Notes: a model not told the origin generated them from the letters alone. A stretch of DNA of 46,911 nt from an uncultured Pelagibacteraceae bacterium (GCA_902574045.1 CACGMG010000004.1:1-46911); one strand, 5' to 3'; shown: positions 10,756 to 20,932, counted from the first letter of the stretch. Numbers and translations are program-made.

Positions 10756-11187
10756 ATGAACTTTTATTTGTTATACAAATCATTACATTTAATTTCAGTG
10801 ATATCCTGGATGGCGGGTCTATTATATTTACCAAGAATATTTGTATATCACTCCGAAACTAAACAAAGCTCCCAGTCAGAAACTTTTAAAACCATGGAAA
10901 GAAAGCTTTATAATTATATTATGATGCCTGCAATGATTTTGTCATGGCTATTTGGTTTATTATTAATCCACTCTCTGGGTTTCTCTATTTTTTTGGAATT
11001 ATGGATGCAAATAAAAACAGCTGCTATTTTAATACTCACTCATTACCATTTTTATCTTGGTAAGCACCTCAAGATGTTTGCAGTAGATAACAACTATAAA
11101 TCATCTAAGTTTTTTAGGATTATAAATGAGATACCTACTGTATTATTGATTGTTATTGTTTTTGTTGTTGTTTTTAAACCTCTTTAA
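10756..11187 (+). CDS. hemJ: Protoporphyrinogen oxidase HemJ
   Basis: LYKSLHLISVISWMAGLLYLPRIFVYH; follows hemE-hemH. Confidence 0.92.
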   Translation: MNFYLLYKSLHLISVISWMAGLLYLPRIFVYHSETKQSSQSETFKTMERKLYNYIMMPAMILSWLFGLLLIHSLGFSIFLELWMQIKTAAILILTHYHFYLGKHLKMFAVDNNYKSSKFFRIINEIPTVLLIVIVFVVVFKPL

Positions 11188-11255
11188 TAGGGTTGAAATT
11201 TCATTAAAAATACTTATATTACACCTACTTACCTAATATCCAAAATATTAACCTC

Positions 11256-12530
11256 ATGAACTTACAAGAACTAAAGCAAAAAAATCCTGCAGAGCTTATT
11301 AATGAAGCTGAAAAGCTTGGTATCGAAAATCCAAGTACATTACGTAAACAAGAGATCTTATTTGCTATACTTAAAAAATTAGCAGAAAAAAACGAACAAA
11401 TAACAGCGACAGGTGTGCTTGAAGTGCTGCAAGACGGATTTGGTTTTCTAAGAGCGATTGAGTCAAACTATTTACCAGGGCCTGACGATATATATGTTAG
11501 CCCAAGTCAAATAAGAAGATTTGGATTAAGAACTGGTGATTCCGTGGAAGGGGAAATTAGAGGACCAAAAGATGCCGAAAGATATTTTGCGTTGCTTAAA
11601 GTAAACAAAATTAATTTTGACGATCCAGATAAGGTAAAAAATAAAATTGCATTTGACAACTTAACCCCATTATATCCTAATGAAAGAATTAAACTTGAAG
11701 TAGAGTCCACCAAAGTTGAAAAGAAACCTGATAATACTGCAAGACTTATTGATTTGGTGAGTCCGATAGGCAAAGGACAGAGATCATTGATTGTATCTCC
11801 TCCAAGAGCCGGAAAGACAATTATTTTACAAAACATCGCACAGTCAATAACTGCAAACCATCCTGAGTGCTATTTAATGGTGTTGTTAATAGATGAACGT
11901 CCCGAAGAAGTAACCGATATGCAAAGATCTGTTAAAGGAGAGGTAGTGGCTTCAACTTTTGACGAACCTGCCTCTAGGCACGTTGCTGTAGCAGAAATGG
12001 TTATTGAGAAAGCAAAGAGATTGGTTGAACATAAAAAAGATGTTGTAATATTACTGGATTCAATCACTAGGTTGGGAAGAGCTTATAATGCAGTGATACC
12101 AAGCTCTGGTAAAGTCTTAACAGGAGGAGTAGATGCTAATGCATTACAAAGACCTAAAAGATTTTTTGGAGCGGCCAGGAATGTAGAAGAAGGAGGTTCT
12201 TTGACTATTATTTCAACAGCTTTAATAGACACAGGAAGTAGAATGGATGAGGTAATATTTGAGGAATTCAAAGGGACAGGTAACTCAGAACTTATTTTGG
12301 ATAGAAAAGTTGCAGACAAAAGAATTTATCCAGCACTAGATATAACTAGATCAGGAACAAGAAGAGAGGAACTATTGTTTGAAAAAGATGATTTATCGAA
12401 AATGAATGTACTTAGAAGAATTATAAGCCCAATGGGGACAATGGATGGTATAGAGTTTTTAATTTCTAAACTTAAGAACACAAAAAACAATTCAGATTTT
12501 TTTGAGTCGATGAACAAATCAACGAATTAA
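11256..12530 (+). CDS. rho: Transcription termination factor Rho
   Basis: [69 protein letters not shown]. Confidence 0.98.
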   Translation: MNLQELKQKNPAELINEAEKLGIENPSTLRKQEILFAILKKLAEKNEQITATGVLEVLQDGFGFLRAIESNYLPGPDDIYVSPSQIRRFGLRTGDSVEGEIRGPKDAERYFALLKVNKINFDDPDKVKNKIAFDNLTPLYPNERIKLEVESTKVEKKPDNTARLIDLVSPIGKGQRSLIVSPPRAGKTIILQNIAQSITANHPECYLMVLLIDERPEEVTDMQRSVKGEVVASTFDEPASRHVAVAEMVIEKAKRLVEHKKDVVILLDSITRLGRAYNAVIPSSGKVLTGGVDANALQRPKRFFGAARNVEEGGSLTIISTALIDTGSRMDEVIFEEFKGTGNSELILDRKVADKRIYPALDITRSGTRREELLFEKDDLSKMNVLRRIISPMGTMDGIEFLISKLKNTKNNSDFFESMNKSTN

Positions 12531-12535
12531 AACAT

Positions 12536-13153
12536 TTATTGTATAGTTCTGCTTTTAAAATTTACTTCGTGAAAATAAAAATCAATTATATCTTCTAAAG
12601 TTTTTACTTTTTCTTTTAAAGAGACAGATTCCAAAAGTTTTTGTTTCTCCTCATTAGTAACTGGAGATATCATAGCCAAAGTATTAATTCTTTGAGTTTT
12701 TTCTAATTTTTCAAGTTCCTTCCAATTGAGTAAAAGTCCGTTCCTCTTAAAAAAATTTTTAACTTTTTCCATCAATGACACAATATTTACATCATCTATA
12801 GTAGGGTCAAGATCTGAACTAAATTTTTTATATTCCACTTTAAATTCACGATATAACTTCTTATTTGTTTGTTCTTCTATTATTTCAAATCTAGTTATTC
12901 CTGTAAGATTGATCAAAATTCTCCCATCCTCACTTTTTTGCAGATCATTAATTTTTCCCAAACATCCCACATTGTATATTTCTTGTCCTGTTCTTTTAGC
13001 TTGTATCATGCCCATGAACTTGTCTTTTCGAAAAGAGTCGTTTACTAAATCTAAATACCGTTGTTCAAAAATATTTAAAGGTAAATTTGTCTTAGGGAAG
13101 TATATAACTCCGCTCAAAGGGAAAATAGGAATCTGTTTAGGAAATAAATTCAT
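12536..13153 (-). CDS. Lon N-terminal (LON substrate-binding) domain protein
   Basis: IPIFPLSGVIYFPKTNLPLNIFEQRYLDLVNDSF...GCLGKI. Confidence 0.9.
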   Translation of the reverse strand: MNLFPKQIPIFPLSGVIYFPKTNLPLNIFEQRYLDLVNDSFRKDKFMGMIQAKRTGQEIYNVGCLGKINDLQKSEDGRILINLTGITRFEIIEEQTNKKLYREFKVEYKKFSSDLDPTIDDVNIVSLMEKVKNFFKRNGLLLNWKELEKLEKTQRINTLAMISPVTNEEKQKLLESVSLKEKVKTLEDIIDFYFHEVNFKSRTIQ

Positions 13154-13208
13154 AATAATTTAATTATAGTAGAATTTTTAAATTAGTCATAGCGGCATTT
13201 TATTAAGG

Positions 13209-13238
13209 TTGACCTAATTCAAATTAGTATAATATACT
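13209..13238 (+). promoter_or_regulatory. Putative sigma-70 promoter of tRNA-Gly
   Basis: TTGACC (13209-13214), 18-bp spacer, TATACT (13233-13238). An overlapping TATAAT at 13228-13233 gives a shorter 13-bp spacer. Confidence 0.5.
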
Positions 13239-13247
13239 TATTTTTTT

Positions 13248-13322
13248 GCGGGCATAGCTCAGTGGTAGAGCGTCTCGTTGCCAACGAGAAGGTCGAGGGT
13301 TCGAACCCCTTTGCCCGCTCCA
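13248..13322 (+). tRNA. tRNA-Gly (anticodon GCC), encoded CCA
   Basis: GCGGGCA...TGCCCGC acceptor stem; anticodon arm TCTCG-TTGCCAA-CGAGA; GGTTCGAACCC T arm; discriminator T then CCA. Confidence 0.97.
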
Positions 13323-13355
13323 TATAAAAACTAGACAATGAGATAAACGAGGTAT

Positions 13356-13694
13356 TTGATGAATGATTTAGCTAACAAAAAGTGTGTACCATGTGAAGGC
13401 GGGATCCCAGCTTTTGATATTACTGAGATTCATAAATATTTAAAAAAAGTGGACGGCTGGAGTGTTCTACAAAATGATAAAAAGAATTTCTTTATTGAAA
13501 AGCAATTTAATTTTAAAAATTTTATTGAAAGTGAAAAATTTGTTATTGGAGTCGGAAAAATTGCTGAAGAAGAAGGGCATCATCCAGACATAAATTTTGG
13601 TTGGGGTTATGCTAAAATTAAAATTTCAACACACGCTATAGATGGTCTAGCAGAGAGCGACTTCATCTTAGCTGCCAAGATAGATAAATTATAA
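13356..13694 (+). CDS. phhB: 4a-hydroxytetrahydrobiopterin dehydratase (PCD/DCoH)
   Basis: GWSVLQNDKKNFFIEKQFNFKNF...AEEEGHHPDINFGWGYAKIKISTHAIDGL. Confidence 0.93.
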   Translation: MMNDLANKKCVPCEGGIPAFDITEIHKYLKKVDGWSVLQNDKKNFFIEKQFNFKNFIESEKFVIGVGKIAEEEGHHPDINFGWGYAKIKISTHAIDGLAESDFILAAKIDKL

Positions 13695-15245
13695 TTAATG
13701 GTTAAAATGTCTTGTGCCCGTAAAGATCATTTTTATTTTTGCTTTGTTAGCTGCGTCTATTACTTCCTTATCTCTTATTGAACCACCAGGTTGAACAATA
13801 ATTTTCACTCCAGAGTTAATTAAAGTTTTAATACCATCAGCAAAAGGAAAAAATGCATCAGAAGCTGCAACTGAATTTAACAACTTTTCAGGTTGAAATT
13901 GTTTTGCCTTTTGAGATGCAATTTTACAACTATCCAAACGATTTTGTTGGCCGGCACCAATACCAATTGTGGCTTTATCTTTGGTTATGACTATAGCATT
14001 TGATTTTACAAACTTACAAACTCTATAAGCAAATTCTATTTCTGAAATTTCTTTTAAGTTAGGTTTCAATTTGGTTACGAATTTTATTTTTTTTCTGTCT
14101 AAAATTTTAGTATTTTCATTTTGTAATAAAAAAGAGTTATTAAATACTTTCAAGCTTAAGTTACTTTTATTTTTGAATTGTGATATATCTATAATTCTCA
14201 TATTCTTTTTTTTTTTAAAAATTTTTAAAGCACTTTTATCAAATCCTTTTGCAAGAATAACTTCAAAGAAAGTTTTATTTATCTCCTTAGCAAGGCCAAT
14301 ATTAATTTTGAAATTACACGCTACAACACCACCAAAAGCACTGATCGGATCACTAAGTTGTGAGTCTTTAAAAGATTTAAAAGGTGATTTGTTAGAAGCT
14401 ACACCACATGGATTGGCATGCTTGACAATAACAGTAGTTGGAATTTTCTTTTCAGAAAATAAAATATCAAGACCAGCGAAAATATCGTTATAGTTGTTAT
14501 AACTTAATCCTTTTCCACTAATCTGTTTAAGTCCTAGACTGTCTTTATATAAGTCGCTTATATACAAGGAGCTATTTTGATGAGGGTTTTCACCATATCT
14601 TAATTTTTCCAATTTTTTTCCAAAGATGATTTTTGTTTCTGGAAATTTTATTTTTAATTTTTGATTAAACCACTCTGAAATAATGGAATCATAATATGCA
14701 GTCAAATTAAATGCTTTTCTAGCCATTTCCTCTCGAAATTTTAAATTTGTTTTACCATTATTTGTTCTTAACTGATTAGCTAATTCTGGGTAATCTATTT
14801 CATCTGTAATAATTGTTACATCATTAAAATTTTTCGCTGCTGCTCTAACTAGCGTTGGTCCACCAATATCTATATTTTCTATTATTTTGTTGTTGATACT
14901 CGTTTTTTTCAAAGTTTCTTTGAAAGGATAAAAATTAACAATCACCAAATCTATAGGCTCGAATTTTTGTGCTTTTAATTCTGATCTATGTTTTTTCTTT
15001 GATCTTTCAAATAATATTCCTGCATGAATTTTAGGATGTAAAGTTTTTACTCTACCATTTAACATTTCTTGGAATTGGGTAAAATCTGAAATATCTCTGC
15101 ATTTTATACCTGATTTTCTGATAAATTTTGCTGTTCCACCAGAACTTATTATTTTAATTTTGTATTTATTAAGAACTTGAATAATTTTCTTTAAGTTTGA
15201 TTTATCTGAAACAGAGATTAAGGCATTTTTTAATTTTTTCTTCAT
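13695..15245 (-). CDS. purH: Bifunctional AICAR formyltransferase/IMP cyclohydrolase
   Basis: ALISVSDKSNLKKII; SSGGTAKFIRKSGI; RYGENPHQNSSLY; VKHANPCGVA. Confidence 0.97.
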   Translation of the reverse strand: MKKKLKNALISVSDKSNLKKIIQVLNKYKIKIISSGGTAKFIRKSGIKCRDISDFTQFQEMLNGRVKTLHPKIHAGILFERSKKKHRSELKAQKFEPIDLVIVNFYPFKETLKKTSINNKIIENIDIGGPTLVRAAAKNFNDVTIITDEIDYPELANQLRTNNGKTNLKFREEMARKAFNLTAYYDSIISEWFNQKLKIKFPETKIIFGKKLEKLRYGENPHQNSSLYISDLYKDSLGLKQISGKGLSYNNYNDIFAGLDILFSEKKIPTTVIVKHANPCGVASNKSPFKSFKDSQLSDPISAFGGVVACNFKINIGLAKEINKTFFEVILAKGFDKSALKIFKKKKNMRIIDISQFKNKSNLSLKVFNNSFLLQNENTKILDRKKIKFVTKLKPNLKEISEIEFAYRVCKFVKSNAIVITKDKATIGIGAGQQNRLDSCKIASQKAKQFQPEKLLNSVAASDAFFPFADGIKTLINSGVKIIVQPGGSIRDKEVIDAANKAKIKMIFTGTRHFNH

Positions 15246-15254
15246 ATTAAGTAT

Positions 15255-16898
15255 TTAAATATTTTTTTTAATTTCCCAACAAATAATTTTGTCTTTATCA
15301 ACTAATTTACCATATATAGATACACAAGTATTATTTAATATTTTGTTACTACCTAGAAATATACTTTTCTCTAATAAAATATTTTCATTTTTTACAGTAA
15401 AAATAAGAGATTTGTTTTTTGATAATTGAATTAAAACGCTATTTCCGCCCATTGTTTTTACAGCTGTGAGGCCCGGGTATAAATGAAATCTAAGACAATA
15501 ACTAATTGGTTTACTATTCTTTTTTGTAATTTCATCAAAGCCTTTTAAATTATTCTCTAATTTATTTATTAAAAGTTTTCTTTTATATAAACAACCAAAT
15601 TCTTTTTGATATCCATCGTGAAGAGCTACAGACTCAATTTTATCTTTATTTTCACTAAAAGCAAATTGAGAAATTTTAAAAGTATTTTTAATTGAATTGC
15701 CAAATGTCTTATTTATTAATCTATTTCTTTCAAATTTAGTTACAGATGTATCGTTGAGAGTCAGTGTAGATTGGGCTGAAGTTAACCTACTTAATAACAC
15801 CGCTTTAGACGAGATATTATATCCAAATCCGCAATTGGTAATAATTTTGCTACCATCGACGTGATATTCAAATGAAAGCGGACCTGACTGATAGCTCTTA
15901 GAGAAGCTTTTATTAGGGGGTTCACCAATATCAAAAAAAATTTGATTGTTTTTATATTTTAGTACTTGAATTCCACCTATAATATTTTTTTGATCCTTTT
16001 TTTCAATATCTAGTATATCTACATGATCAAAAATTTTTTTTAAGTCTTCCTCAACACCACCATTAAAAAGAGGCATTTGATTGTCTGGTGTTAAAATTTT
16101 TTTTATACAAGTAAAATTTTTTTTAATCGTTGACTCAAGAAAATCTGGTAAATATTTTTGAGCATCTTTTATGCATTGTTGATTTAATAATAAATATTTA
16201 GAAAAAAAGATTAGATCATTTGGACTTCTAGATAAGGGAAAACCATCCTGGTCAAAAAAATTTTTAACAAGTTTTTCCAACTCTTTTATCGCTATATTAT
16301 AATTTTCCTCATATTCCTTGAATACCAAACCAGTTAGCAATAGGGCCGTTAGAATTTCTATTCTTTTTGAATAGTTATTCTCAAATTTAAAGTTTTTTTT
16401 TAAGTGATTAGCTTGCGTGATTATACTTGTTAAAAATTTTCTTTTGAAGTCAAACATTCCATTATTGAGAATAATATCAACGTTTAGTATCCAGCTAATA
16501 ATCCTCTTACTTATTACTGAACTTTCCCAAATATTTATTTTATATTTTGAGTTTTTCATCATCCAAATATTGATTATTTTTTGGATTGATTTTCCGTCAT
16601 TTTTTCTGTCAATTAAGTTTAACCATAAAAAATTGTGGAGGTCCTTTTGTTCTTTTTGATTTTTCTGTTCTACCCAAAATATGTTTGGATCAATTTCACT
16701 TATTTTAAAAGAAAATCTTTTATAGTTAGTTATGGTAGCTAATAAAAATGGGTTGGGGTGAAAGTAAAATTGTTGAGGAGTTTTGGAAATTAACGATTTA
16801 TTGTAAAAATTTGTTGCAAAATAAATTTTTTTAAAGAATTTTATTAAGCTTATTTGAATTGCTAAAAGATTAAAATAGATATTTTTTATGATCAACAT
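15255..16898 (-). CDS. Heparinase II/III family protein
   Basis: FLWLNLIDRKNDGKSIQKIINIW; SGPLSFEYHVDGSKIITNCGFGYN; sits between purH and rpe. Confidence 0.8.
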   Translation of the reverse strand: MLIIKNIYFNLLAIQISLIKFFKKIYFATNFYNKSLISKTPQQFYFHPNPFLLATITNYKRFSFKISEIDPNIFWVEQKNQKEQKDLHNFLWLNLIDRKNDGKSIQKIINIWMMKNSKYKINIWESSVISKRIISWILNVDIILNNGMFDFKRKFLTSIITQANHLKKNFKFENNYSKRIEILTALLLTGLVFKEYEENYNIAIKELEKLVKNFFDQDGFPLSRSPNDLIFFSKYLLLNQQCIKDAQKYLPDFLESTIKKNFTCIKKILTPDNQMPLFNGGVEEDLKKIFDHVDILDIEKKDQKNIIGGIQVLKYKNNQIFFDIGEPPNKSFSKSYQSGPLSFEYHVDGSKIITNCGFGYNISSKAVLLSRLTSAQSTLTLNDTSVTKFERNRLINKTFGNSIKNTFKISQFAFSENKDKIESVALHDGYQKEFGCLYKRKLLINKLENNLKGFDEITKKNSKPISYCLRFHLYPGLTAVKTMGGNSVLIQLSKNKSLIFTVKNENILLEKSIFLGSNKILNNTCVSIYGKLVDKDKIICWEIKKNI

Positions 16899-17564
16899 CT
16901 ATTTATGTGTTCTTAAAATTCCTATATTTTTTTTTAAGTCACCTTGATTTTCATTAAAGATAGTAGATCCCGAAACTAATATGCTAGCACCAGCTCTTTT
17001 CGCTTTACCGCAATTTTCAAAATTAATTCCACCATCTATTTCAATTTCTGTTTTTAATTTCTTTTGATCAATAAGTTCTTTTAAATTTTTCATTTTTTCT
17101 AACACTTCAGGCATAAATTTTTGACCTCCAAAACCTGGCTCTACACTCATAATTAAAACTAAATCTACTTGATCAATATGTTTCTCAATTAGTTCAATTT
17201 TTGAATTAGGTTTGAGAGATATTCCTACTTTCTTTTTTTCTTTTTTAATAAGATTAATTGTATTTGATATATTAGATGTTGCTTCTGGGTGAAAAGTAAT
17301 TATGTCAGCACCTGCATTAGAAAAATCTTTAATGAAATTGTCCACTGGTGAAATCATTAAGTGAACGTCGAAAACTTTTTTCGTGAGCGGCCTTAATTTC
17401 TTAATTACTTCAGGGCCTATAGTTAAATTTGGCACAAAGTGTCCATCCATAACATCTATGTGTATATAATCTGCCCCTGCTTTTTCTAAGGCAATAACTT
17501 CTTCACCTAATTTGCTAAAATCAGCAGATAGTATAGATGGAGATATTTTAATAGGATTATTCAT
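16899..17564 (-). CDS. rpe: Ribulose-phosphate 3-epimerase
   Basis: ISPSILSADFSKLGEEV; YIHIDVMDGHFVPNLTIGP; VEPGFGGQKF; EIDGGI. Confidence 0.97.
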   Translation of the reverse strand: MNNPIKISPSILSADFSKLGEEVIALEKAGADYIHIDVMDGHFVPNLTIGPEVIKKLRPLTKKVFDVHLMISPVDNFIKDFSNAGADIITFHPEATSNISNTINLIKKEKKKVGISLKPNSKIELIEKHIDQVDLVLIMSVEPGFGGQKFMPEVLEKMKNLKELIDQKKLKTEIEIDGGINFENCGKAKRAGASILVSGSTIFNENQGDLKKNIGILRTHK

Positions 17565-17609
17565 ACTTTATTTATATTTTAATCAATAAATTTGTCAAAA
17601 AAATAAATT

Positions 17610-17945
17610 TTAATTGAAAAGTTGATAAAGTTGTCTTGAGAAATCACTTTCTAGAGGAAAAGCTAACATACCCCAAACATCATAACCTAATAAGTAGGGC
17701 ATCGCGTAAAATCTAAATAAATAGAAAAACCAAGCTACATAAAGAGCGATAAAACCGCCAAATAAAAAACTTGGTGTTATTGGCTTGAATAGATTTATAA
17801 TTGGATTTGTATATTTTACAAAAACCTTCATGAAAAAAAAAGTAGAGTCTTCCCTTTGAAAAATATTCATGAACGCACGACCTATTAAAGTCCACATTAT
17901 CATTCCCATTATGTAATCTAAAACTATTGCCCAAGTCGGTACCAT
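17610..17945 (-). CDS. Small multi-helix membrane protein, possibly YggT-like
   Basis: IGRAFMNIFQREDSTFFFMKVFVKYTNPIINLFKPITPSF with hydrophobic segments; downstream of the symporter operon. Confidence 0.6.
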   Translation of the reverse strand: MVPTWAIVLDYIMGMIMWTLIGRAFMNIFQREDSTFFFMKVFVKYTNPIINLFKPITPSFLFGGFIALYVAWFFYLFRFYAMPYLLGYDVWGMLAFPLESDFSRQLYQLFN

Positions 17946-17970
17946 ATCTTCACAATATCATTTTTCAGGT

Positions 17971-18002
17971 AAAAAAAAAGGGGCGAAAAATTCGCCCCTT
18001 TT
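17971..18002 (-). terminator. Intrinsic terminator of the acetate symporter operon
   Basis: GGGGCGAA-AAA-TTCGCCCC (17980-17998) flanked by A9 on the left, which gives a U tract on the minus-strand transcript just past the actP stop. Confidence 0.88.
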
Positions 18003-18022
18003 GATTTTTAAAGTTTTTATAA

Positions 18023-19879
18023 CTAGTGTTGTTTACCTAGGATTGCTTTACCCGTTGGTATTCTAGTGTCATCTACCATTTTCTGTGTAGCTGCATCTGG
18101 TTCTTTAGTCATTAAACTAACAACTACCATTACAACTAAACAAATTGGTGCACCAATCATTCCAAATCTTAAGTGGTCGATACCTAAGAAAGGAGTGTTG
18201 ACGCCGCCGAATATTGGCACAGAAAACTTCGGATATACCCACAATAGGTAAGTTAATCCTGAAAGTATTCCAGCCATAATTCCAGCTATAGCACCTTGTC
18301 TAGTAGCTCTCTTCCACCATACACCAAGTACAAGTGGGAAGAATAAACCTGACATCGCAAAGTCGAATGCCCAGGCAACTGAACCTAAAATGCTTGTTAA
18401 CCTAAATGAGGCTATATAAGCACCAGCGGCTCCGATTATTACTAGTAGTACACGAGCAACCAATAGTCTTTTAGCAGTATCAGCTTTTGGATCTATGATT
18501 TTGTAGTAAATATCATGAGACAAAGCATTTGATATCGCAAGTACAAGACCATCCGCAGTTGACATGGCAGCAGCCATACCACCAGCGAACACAAGTCCAG
18601 AGATTACGAAAGGTAGTCCAGCTATTTCTGGAGTAGCTAATACTACAACGTCACCTCTCATAAACCATTCGTTCAACTGAAGTATACCGTCACCATTAAA
18701 GTCTGCGATGAATACTTGTTTAACTTCTGACCATCTTTGCACCCATTCTATAGACTGAACATCAGAAATAGATTTTCCGATAATTCCTGTCGGTAGATTT
18801 GGATCCATTAATGCTAATTTAGACAATGTCGCTAACATTGGCGCTGAAGAGTAAAGTAAGAAAATAAAGAATAGCGACCAAGCTACTGATTTTCTTGCTG
18901 CTCTAACTGTAGGAGTCGTAAAGTATCTCATTAAGATATGAGGTAACGATGCAGTTCCTACCATCATACAAATCGCAAGCGATAAGTATTTCCAGACAGC
19001 CATTCCACCTTCAGGTACTCCCGCGTGAGTTCCAGAGATATATTTCAATCCTCCTGGTACTCCAGCAGCTTTCATATCTGCGGCGCTGTTTTTAACTAGT
19101 CCAAATTGTTGTTCAAGTTCACCAAGTCTTGCAACTTCGTCACCTAACATTAAGTGAGGGAATACTCCTCCACCAACTTTGTTACTAATCCAGAAAACTG
19201 GAATTAGATAAGCAACGATTAATACAATATATTGGGCAACCTGAGTCCAAGTTACGGCTCTCATTCCTCCAAGCATTGAACAGATTAAGATACTAATTAA
19301 TCCTACCCATACACCTGCTTCGAACGGAATTCCAAGAGCTCTTGAAGCAATTGTTCCCGTAGCGTTAATTTGCGCTGTTACATAAGTAAATGAAGCTATG
19401 AAAAGCACGAATACAGAGCAAGCTCTTACGAGATTACCACCATATCGAGTTCCGATAAAATCAGGAACAGTGTAACATCCAAATTTCCTTAGATACGGAG
19501 CCATTAAAGTTGCAACAAGTACATAACCACCTGTCCAACCAACTAAGAAGGCCATATAAGTATAACCACCATAGTAAACTCCTCCTGCTAAGGCTACGAA
19601 CGATGCACCTGACATCCAGTCAGCTGCTGTTGCCATTCCGTTAAAAACGGTTGGCACTTGTCTTCCCGCAACATAGTAAGCATCTACTTGTATGGTTCTT
19701 GATAAATATCCGATTAAGGCATAAATCAATACAGTGAAAGCAACAAACATCACTCCGATGTTTTTAGCTGACACCCCAGCTTGCTCTGCAATCGCCATCA
19801 AAATGATGAAAACAAAAAAGCCACCAGTGTAGGTACCGTATATTTTAGGAAGGTTATCGATAAAATTTCCTTTAAACAT
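18023..19879 (-). CDS. actP: Sodium:solute symporter family protein, acetate permease (ActP)-like large subunit
   Basis: YYVAGRQVPTVFNGMATAADWMSGASFVALAGGVYYGGY; paired with DUF4212 small subunit and acs. Confidence 0.88.
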   Translation of the reverse strand: MFKGNFIDNLPKIYGTYTGGFFVFIILMAIAEQAGVSAKNIGVMFVAFTVLIYALIGYLSRTIQVDAYYVAGRQVPTVFNGMATAADWMSGASFVALAGGVYYGGYTYMAFLVGWTGGYVLVATLMAPYLRKFGCYTVPDFIGTRYGGNLVRACSVFVLFIASFTYVTAQINATGTIASRALGIPFEAGVWVGLISILICSMLGGMRAVTWTQVAQYIVLIVAYLIPVFWISNKVGGGVFPHLMLGDEVARLGELEQQFGLVKNSAADMKAAGVPGGLKYISGTHAGVPEGGMAVWKYLSLAICMMVGTASLPHILMRYFTTPTVRAARKSVAWSLFFIFLLYSSAPMLATLSKLALMDPNLPTGIIGKSISDVQSIEWVQRWSEVKQVFIADFNGDGILQLNEWFMRGDVVVLATPEIAGLPFVISGLVFAGGMAAAMSTADGLVLAISNALSHDIYYKIIDPKADTAKRLLVARVLLVIIGAAGAYIASFRLTSILGSVAWAFDFAMSGLFFPLVLGVWWKRATRQGAIAGIMAGILSGLTYLLWVYPKFSVPIFGGVNTPFLGIDHLRFGMIGAPICLVVMVVVSLMTKEPDAATQKMVDDTRIPTGKAILGKQH

Positions 19880-20136
19880 TAATCCTCCTCTCTTTCTGAG
19901 AATCCGTGTTCTTCGTCAATTTTTTCTTGTTTATTGGCAGTCCAAAATAACATTACTACGAAGGCAAGAAGAGAACCTTGCGCTGTCATGTAATATGCTA
20001 ATGGGTACCCAAGAAAAGACATCGTGTTTAGCTCTGAACCAAACATGAAAATGACTAATGAGAAAAAAGCCCAAAGAACCAATGTTACTATCATATGGTT
20101 TTTGGTCTTATTCCAATATGCGTCTTTATTTGACAT
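19879..20136 (-). CDS. DUF4212 family sodium/substrate symporter small subunit
   Basis: AYWNKTKNHMIVTLVLWAFFSLVIFMFGSELN...FLGYPLAYYMTAQGSLLAFVVMLFWTANKQEKIDEEHGF. Confidence 0.9.
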   Translation of the reverse strand: MSNKDAYWNKTKNHMIVTLVLWAFFSLVIFMFGSELNTMSFLGYPLAYYMTAQGSLLAFVVMLFWTANKQEKIDEEHGFSEREED

Positions 20137-20152
20137 ATTTCCCCCTGTTTTT

Positions 20153-20170
20153 TTTAACTTTAACTTTAAC
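20153..20170. repeat. Three perfect tandem copies of TTTAAC
   Basis: TTTAAC at 20153, 20159 and 20165, abutting the palindrome. Confidence 0.85.
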
Positions 20171-20186
20171 TTTTTACGTAAAAAGT
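20169..20186. promoter_or_regulatory. 18-bp perfect palindrome ACTTTTTACGTAAAAAGT, candidate operator
   Basis: Self-complementary over all 18 bp; about 33 bp upstream of the DUF4212/actP operon start codon, in a divergent intergenic region. Confidence 0.5.
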
Positions 20187-20302
20187 ACTGTTATTGAAAC
20201 GAAGCATACTGATTATGAGTTGAATTTAAAGAGAAAAAATCTCTCCCAAAACCCCAATGAAGTGCTACAAATGGGAAAAATAAAGGTTTTTTTAAATACA
20301 AC

Positions 20303-20932
20303 GTGAAATTGAATCTAGAAAACATCATAGATATCATTAAATCTACTAGGGAATACCTATTTCCATACAAAAAGATTGTCAGTAAATTTAGCAAAATTAA
20401 CTCAGAGAAAGATTTAAGAAATTTCATACAAGAAAGATCGGCTCATGTAACTCAAACTACTTTGTATGGATATTTAAAAACCCGAATGGGGCATAAGTTT
20501 ACTATAATGGTTGAAGACGAAATATTTTCTAAATCAATTAATATCGCTAAGTGGAACATCTATATGGTTGCTTTAGCAGACTGTACATTTTTTGTTTTTT
20601 CTTTTTTAATCTCTGAAAAAAACTTACAGAAAAATAATTGTAAAGAAATCTTTTTAGATATAATCGAAAATGAAAAAAAAAATGGATTAAGTGATGAAAT
20701 TTTTGTTAAAGCAAAGACTGAATTTTTAAAAAGAGTAGATACTGTAGATTTTAAAAAATATTATTTAGACGATCCGTTTAAATCAAGCGGATTAGCTCTT
20801 TTTAATTGGTCTCCTATAGCTGACGAGCTTAAAAATTTAGATAAAAAGATAGTTCTTAACTCAATTAAATTAAAATGGAATTTAATTATAGAGGAATTTA
20901 AAAACTTAACTAAAGATTTAAAATTTAGCTAA
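20303..20932 (+). CDS. Conserved protein of unknown function associated with the acs/actP locus
   Basis: GTG start; 209-aa ORF with [34 protein letters not shown]; between the symporter operon and acs. Confidence 0.7.
   Translation: MKLNLENIIDIIKSTREYLFPYKKIVSKFSKINSEKDLRNFIQERSAHVTQTTLYGYLKTRMGHKFTIMVEDEIFSKSINIAKWNIYMVALADCTFFVFSFLISEKNLQKNNCKEIFLDIIENEKKNGLSDEIFVKAKTEFLKRVDTVDFKKYYLDDPFKSSGLALFNWSPIADELKNLDKKIVLNSIKLKWNLIIEEFKNLTKDLKFS

Noticed and set aside
11507-12517. Minus-strand ORFs inside rho
   Set aside because: Shadow ORFs; rho is unambiguous.
12726-13163. 145-aa plus-strand ORF antisense to the LON-domain gene
   Set aside because: No recognisable motif; the minus strand encodes a clear LON domain.
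14071-14493. 140-aa plus-strand ORF antisense to purH
   Set aside because: Low-complexity F/L/I-rich translation typical of antisense frames in AT-rich DNA; purH is clearly the coding strand.
15255-16898. Heparinase II/III-like gene considered as an accessory polysaccharide-degradation locus
   Set aside because: Sits in an rpe-heparinase-purH order that I recall as common in alphaproteobacteria; treated as core/conserved rather than a new island.
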